Shown one piece after another: positions 59,901 through 64,000 of a stretch of DNA of 64,000 nt (positions within the stretch are counted from its first letter, which is position 1; every line of letters begins with the position of its first letter). The position numbers and the translations under genes are program-made. This stretch comes from Enoplolaimus lenunculus (lineage: Eukaryota > Nematoda > Enoplea > Enoplida > Thoracostomopsidae): positions 1 through 64,000 of the forward strand of contig JASANG010000606.1 in NCBI GenBank assembly GCA_030248215.1. The letters are read 5' to 3'. The notes below the pieces were generated by a model. It made no database searches. It saw nothing but the letters and a program-made list of their open reading frames with translations, and was not told the origin of the DNA.

Positions 59901-61622
59901 TGCGTTGTCTGGATCTTTGGGTTGAACGCTAAACGGAGGAATTACAATGCTCATACTTCGTTTTGAATTCCACTGAGATTGGTGCCTCGAATTTGTGCAA
60001 GTCTCTTCTGTAGTCTTCTCACCCTGGTTCACGTGTTGTTCGTCAGAATGCGACGTTGATATTTTCGATTGTGGATTTATATGGATTTTCATTGCATCAT
60101 CCATTTGTTTTAGTGGAGACGCTTGATTTGCTGGAGGTACAGGAGTAAAAGTAGGCGCTGTCTGGGGATCAGGGTGCCGGTATGACTGGCTTTGTTCACA
60201 AATTTCACTCAGTTCCCCACGTGACCCATCACAACTTGGAATCTCAGGCATTGGTGTAATAATACGAAGCGACAGATCACTGAAGTTACATCTTGATGAT
60301 GTTGGAGATATATGAGTTGACGGAATAACACTGATTTGACTTGATCCATGCTGAGCCTGAGACGGATTCGCGTGTTGAAAAATTGTTTTTCCTGATATCG
60401 AACGAATACGTTGGCTGTGGGCGCGTCCAATGGTAGCTAGGGAAAGTCCTTTGCGATGTTGACGTAACGAATGACGATATCGACGCTTGATGCTTGTATT
60501 AGCAGCGTCATGATATCTGCGACGAAATGCTGACTCATATGACGGTATCGGGTGGCAATCATTTGGCATTTCATAATCGAACCCTGCTTCCGTCGGACAA
60601 GTTTGATCCAAATTTTCGTCAACCGGGTTCGTACATACACTTTGACTACGACTGACTAGAGTTTTGTTGACTGTAGATTTGTTCGCTGGTGCAGCTGAGT
60701 TTAGGTTTTGCGTGTGCACTGCAGTTACAACTGATACTCTTGGCCGTTTGCCGCTAACAAATGCTGAATTTACAAATTTAATTCGGTCAGCGTCTTTGAT
60801 TGTATTGTTCGCACCGTTGGCTTGCGTACTGCCTAAAAATAAACAACTCGAACTTCCCGTATATACCCCCATGGCGCCGGAATGCGACCGGACACAACCT
60901 TTGGATTCTTGTAGCGCAAACATGCGTTCGCGGGCTGATGCAACCCTTAAAATTCGATAATACACAAACAACATCACAAGCAACGGTAGATAAAACGAAC
61001 CAAGCGCTGAATAAATTCGATACGATAATGTTTGCACGTACGCGCATCCGTCATCTTGAACGTTAAATCCCCAAGTGGGAACGATCCACGGAGGTAAACA
61101 AACCAATAGGGCAAGCAGCCAAACTGAAATAATGAGGTACACTGCCAATGGCTTGTTGCGTCGGCGAATATATTTCATTGGCCACAGTATCGCTACATAT
61201 CTATCGAGACTAATAACACAAAGACTAAGTATACTTGCGGTACACAGTAGTACGTCGAGAGTGGCCCAAATTTCGCACGATAGCTGGCCGAACGGCCATC
61301 GGTTGTTGCGGACGTGATATATTGCTGCTGGAGGCATAATGAGTGTTCCAACTAAACAATCTGCGCTCGCTAAACTAATCAAAAGCATATTAGTAAACGA
61401 ACGCATGCGTCGGTACAGACAAACGGATAATATAACAGCTGCGTTGCCAACCAACGCCATAACTGAGAGTAAACCAAGGCAAAGAAATACTAAAACGATT
61501 TCAAATGTTGTACTGTACATCCATTTAGCTGGACCCGCTTGATTGACAGCTATTGAAGCGTTTTCTGTGCAATTTATTAATGTTTTGTTCGAAGGCAAAT
61601 TGCAATTTGCATTTGAAAACAT
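56938..61622 (-). CDS. Biogenic-amine GPCR (dopamine/octopamine-like)
   Basis: Three minus-strand exons, 61622-59432, 58364-58065 and 57197-56938, join in phase 1 to about 916 residues. It is a class A receptor at the plasma membrane. The N-terminus has three N-glycosylation sites (N12, N17, N21). Landmarks are GN at helix 1 (N60), LASAD (D88), C116 and C193 for the conserved disulphide, the amine-binding Asp D123, DRY at 140, Ser205 and Ser209 before Pro213 in helix 5 (catechol-binding pattern), SWLPFF in helix 6 and NSVLNPLIY in helix 7. The tail is short and basic. The third intracellular loop spans about 590 residues, Ser/Thr/His/Gln-rich, and is much longer than usual even for aminergic receptors. 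Helix 6 has Ser where CWLP is usual. Which amine it binds, and the ortholog, cannot be fixed by eye; D2-like, octopamine and tyramine receptors are all possible. Confidence 0.9.
58545..58650 (+). mobile_element. Diverged tRNA-like element in GPCR 5' intron region
   Basis: GGACGTGAGCCCCCACGAGC, AGTGTCAAGCTCG, GTTGAGTGGAGG and GGCTCGATTCGAATC follow the order of the tRNA-like part of 31538-31807. No CCCTTTCTCACAT ends are recognisable. It lies in intron 1 of the GPCR gene. Confidence 0.55.
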
Positions 61623-64000
61623 TGATAATATTTGGCAGAAATGATATTAACAAAATGCAGGTTAAAAGAAATCGCTAGTATATTTTCTAGTGTTCTGAAT
61701 AGTATTTTTGTCCGCTGAAACGATTTATTTTTTTACCGTTGTGTGATAGGGGGTGTGTTTATAAAATAAGGTATTGGTTCGAAATAAAATGATATTTTAA
61801 ACGCTTTTCGTGTTTCGAACAGAATGTTTCAAAATTGTTTTTGTAACCCGACAAACTATTAATTGAATTGCTAATATGTAAAAAACGGGTGGATTGGTGT
61901 TGCCGGGGGTGGGGAGCGCGCGGACCCTGTCGCCTTAGGAATAAAGGGTGGTAGCCGCCGCGATGACAGGTATCCTTTTTCAAAGCGCAAATGGATCAAG
62001 GGAAACCAAAAGTTCCATAAATTTGGTCGACGTCAAAGATTTTTATTTGAAATATTGAAACAAATTACAGCTTTGGTTAAGCCTACTTCTCAAATACCAG
62101 CTACTGAAGTGATGGTTAGAATTACATTAATTTTTACTGTCCAAACAACAAATTTAATATAAATTTCGCTTCTGTTCTGCCTATATTATGACCGCAATGT
62201 CAAGTACTTTTGTTGACATTTGGGACGGATCGAATGTGTTTTAACCCTGTATCAGAGTGTATTAACCGGATATCCATTTCCGTTTCCGATAAAAATTGGT
62301 ATCCGTTCTCGTTATAGAAATAATGGTAATTCTGTTATTTTTACGTTCAAAATTAGTTATAAATTACGTACATATCTCGCAATATTTCGTTACAGATGCG
62401 CTGTAACCGTTCGAAACGAAATAAAAATTACGAAATTCATCCAAATTCAATGCATCCGCCATTTTTTCTTTAATATTTTTAAAACTTTTGAAGCACACTA
62501 TATGCACGCCTCAATTGTTTCTGTGGAAAAATAAAACATTTTTAAAACTTTTATACGTGAAAATCCTGTTTCCGTTTCCATAACGCTAATATCCTCTTTC
62601 CGTTTCCGTAATTTTGATCTATCCGTTTCCATTATTTTACTATATGTTTAACACCCTGCTCTATAATGGAATATGTCACGTTTTAGCTTTCATCACGACA
62701 AAACGTCAAAAACGCGACGCCCACTTAGGTCCGATATATTAATTGCCAACTAATAGACCTGTGTACCTAAGGCGCTCAAAACGTAAAAAAATATTTTACA
62801 GCAAACTGCAGGTGATTTTGCAAAACTTGTATTTACTGTTTGAACATTAATAACAATATTTTGCATAAAAGCATCGTCAAACTTTTTAAGACAGGTGACC
62901 TGGAGTGATGTTTCATTTTATTGTTCCGGTCTAAACTCACAGACTACAAGCGGATGGTAGCACACGACTCTGGCTCCAGCCCTGGCAAAAAATCGGCCTC
63001 CGGCCTCCCGTAAGTTATGCCTCAGGTTCCGGTAATTTCTGTTGCGAAATTTTTCGTATTTTTATAAAAGTTGTGCTCTTCAGCGAGCTGATAGCTAAAT
63101 TTGCGACCTGAGTGGAAAGTGATAAAGATTTTTTATACGACTTCCGCTTCACTCACGCAAATTGTTTTTTACCCGCAGCTACACGCGTACTAAGAAAATG
63201 TACCCGCGACCCACCTTCTACCCGGGTCTGAAGTTAAACCTGTATTTTAATGATCGGTGGTGATTTGAACTTTAAGGAAGTTTTGTGTTATAGTTCCAAT
63301 GATTTTTACACTTAAAATTTTACGAGAAACAACAAAATTTCAAACCAAACCAAATAAAGCACCGGTATAGCACTGCGCAGCAACTAACTCGAAGTAAAAC
63401 AGACAAATCAAACAATTTTTGACACGGGTAAAAACTGTCAATTTTTTAGCCGCGTGATACAAATCTTTAGCCACGAGTGTATCTGCGTATGATATATTTT
63501 ACTTGACTCGCGTTTACACGCGGATAATGTTCCACTCTGCTTAGGATAATCTTACAATCTTTATGGGTACAAATTTCTTTTAAACGAAGCGAATGAATAG
63601 TGTTTTTGATATTACCGCGTAAATTACTGTTAAAATTTACATATTCAGCATTATTTTCATGCCGAATTCTACTTTACATTCGATTCCGGCACAATTTCTC
63701 GACCTCCGGCTCTTGTCTTTTTACCTTCGGTTGCACTCAGCTAAATCATGCCGAGTGACATCAATTTTGTCTGAAGGTTTATGTTCAAGCTAATTCTTAT
63801 ATGCGGTTTTGGCTTAAGGTTACCTTACTAATATGACAAGCACTAGGATTGTGGCTTTTTGGCTAAACGATTAAACATATCAATGGACACTTCTCTATAA
63901 CAAAAGTATTCTGTTTCAACCATGAGCGACGCCTGGAATATCTTGTAACATGCAAGTAGACGCTTCAGAGCAAAACGTTCAATAAAAGGCCCTGTGTTAC
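61623..64000. other. Region upstream of the GPCR, no gene seen
   Basis: A G/C-rich patch (61890-61980) lies 270-360 bp upstream of the GPCR start; whether it belongs to the promoter is unknown. 62240-62660 holds TTTCCGTTTCC/ATATCCG-type degenerate repeats of the CCGGAT class. 62940-63040 and 63690-63750 hold GGCTCCGG pieces. No exon was recognised. Confidence 0.55.

Noticed and set aside
59261-61542. Several plus-strand open frames of 60-149 codons
   Set aside because: They are the antisense of the first GPCR exon, whose minus-strand frame carries all receptor motifs.

Overview
The window looks like nuclear DNA from a nematode, AT-rich and loaded with small transposons. Three observations point that way. 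Introns start GTAAG-like and end in a short T-run plus CAG or TAG, with no long pyrimidine tract. One gene encodes a MAM-like secreted protein whose core (R-[EY]-W-x-SP/SR ... [IV]-C-T-R) I associate with nematode cuticle/secreted families. TTAGGC, the nematode telomere hexamer, recurs as short interstitial arrays. No species can be named; the assignment is an inference.

Layout. 1-12938 is one giant inverted repeat: arms of about 6.05 kb face each other across a 789-bp spacer. Each arm holds a two-exon gene for a small secreted Tyr/Pro/Ser-rich protein (intact on the right, damaged on the left), a tRNA-Ile(GAT)-like sequence and the same MITEs. 13048-16855 (minus) is a five-exon claudin-like four-helix membrane protein. 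17.0-27.5 kb has no recognisable gene, only small transposons and simple repeats. 27509-36714 (plus) is a 12-exon secreted protein with two MAM-like domains, built by an internal duplication that also copied intron phases. 37.4-38.2 kb is a foldback element with a minisatellite core. 39.9-42.1 kb is a cluster of decayed tRNA-like sequences, a three-copy tandem repeat and a hAT transposase scrap. 42174-46064 (plus) is a complete ten-exon mitochondrial branched-chain aminotransferase. 46.1-56.9 kb is gene-poor. 56938-61622 (minus) is a three-exon biogenic-amine GPCR with a very long third intracellular loop. The remaining 2.4 kb shows no gene.

The genes are unrelated single-copy metazoan genes, not an operon: orientations differ and several kilobases separate them. 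Splice junctions of all five gene models were read by hand and kept in frame across every join; ends without transcript evidence (claudin 3' end, alternative MAM exons) are flagged.

The features most worth a second look are the giant palindrome, whose centre is related to a foldback element elsewhere in the window; three different MITE families that carry TTAGGC telomere-type arrays; and a TTAA-flanked, piggyBac-type MITE that carries a tRNA-like Pol III promoter region.
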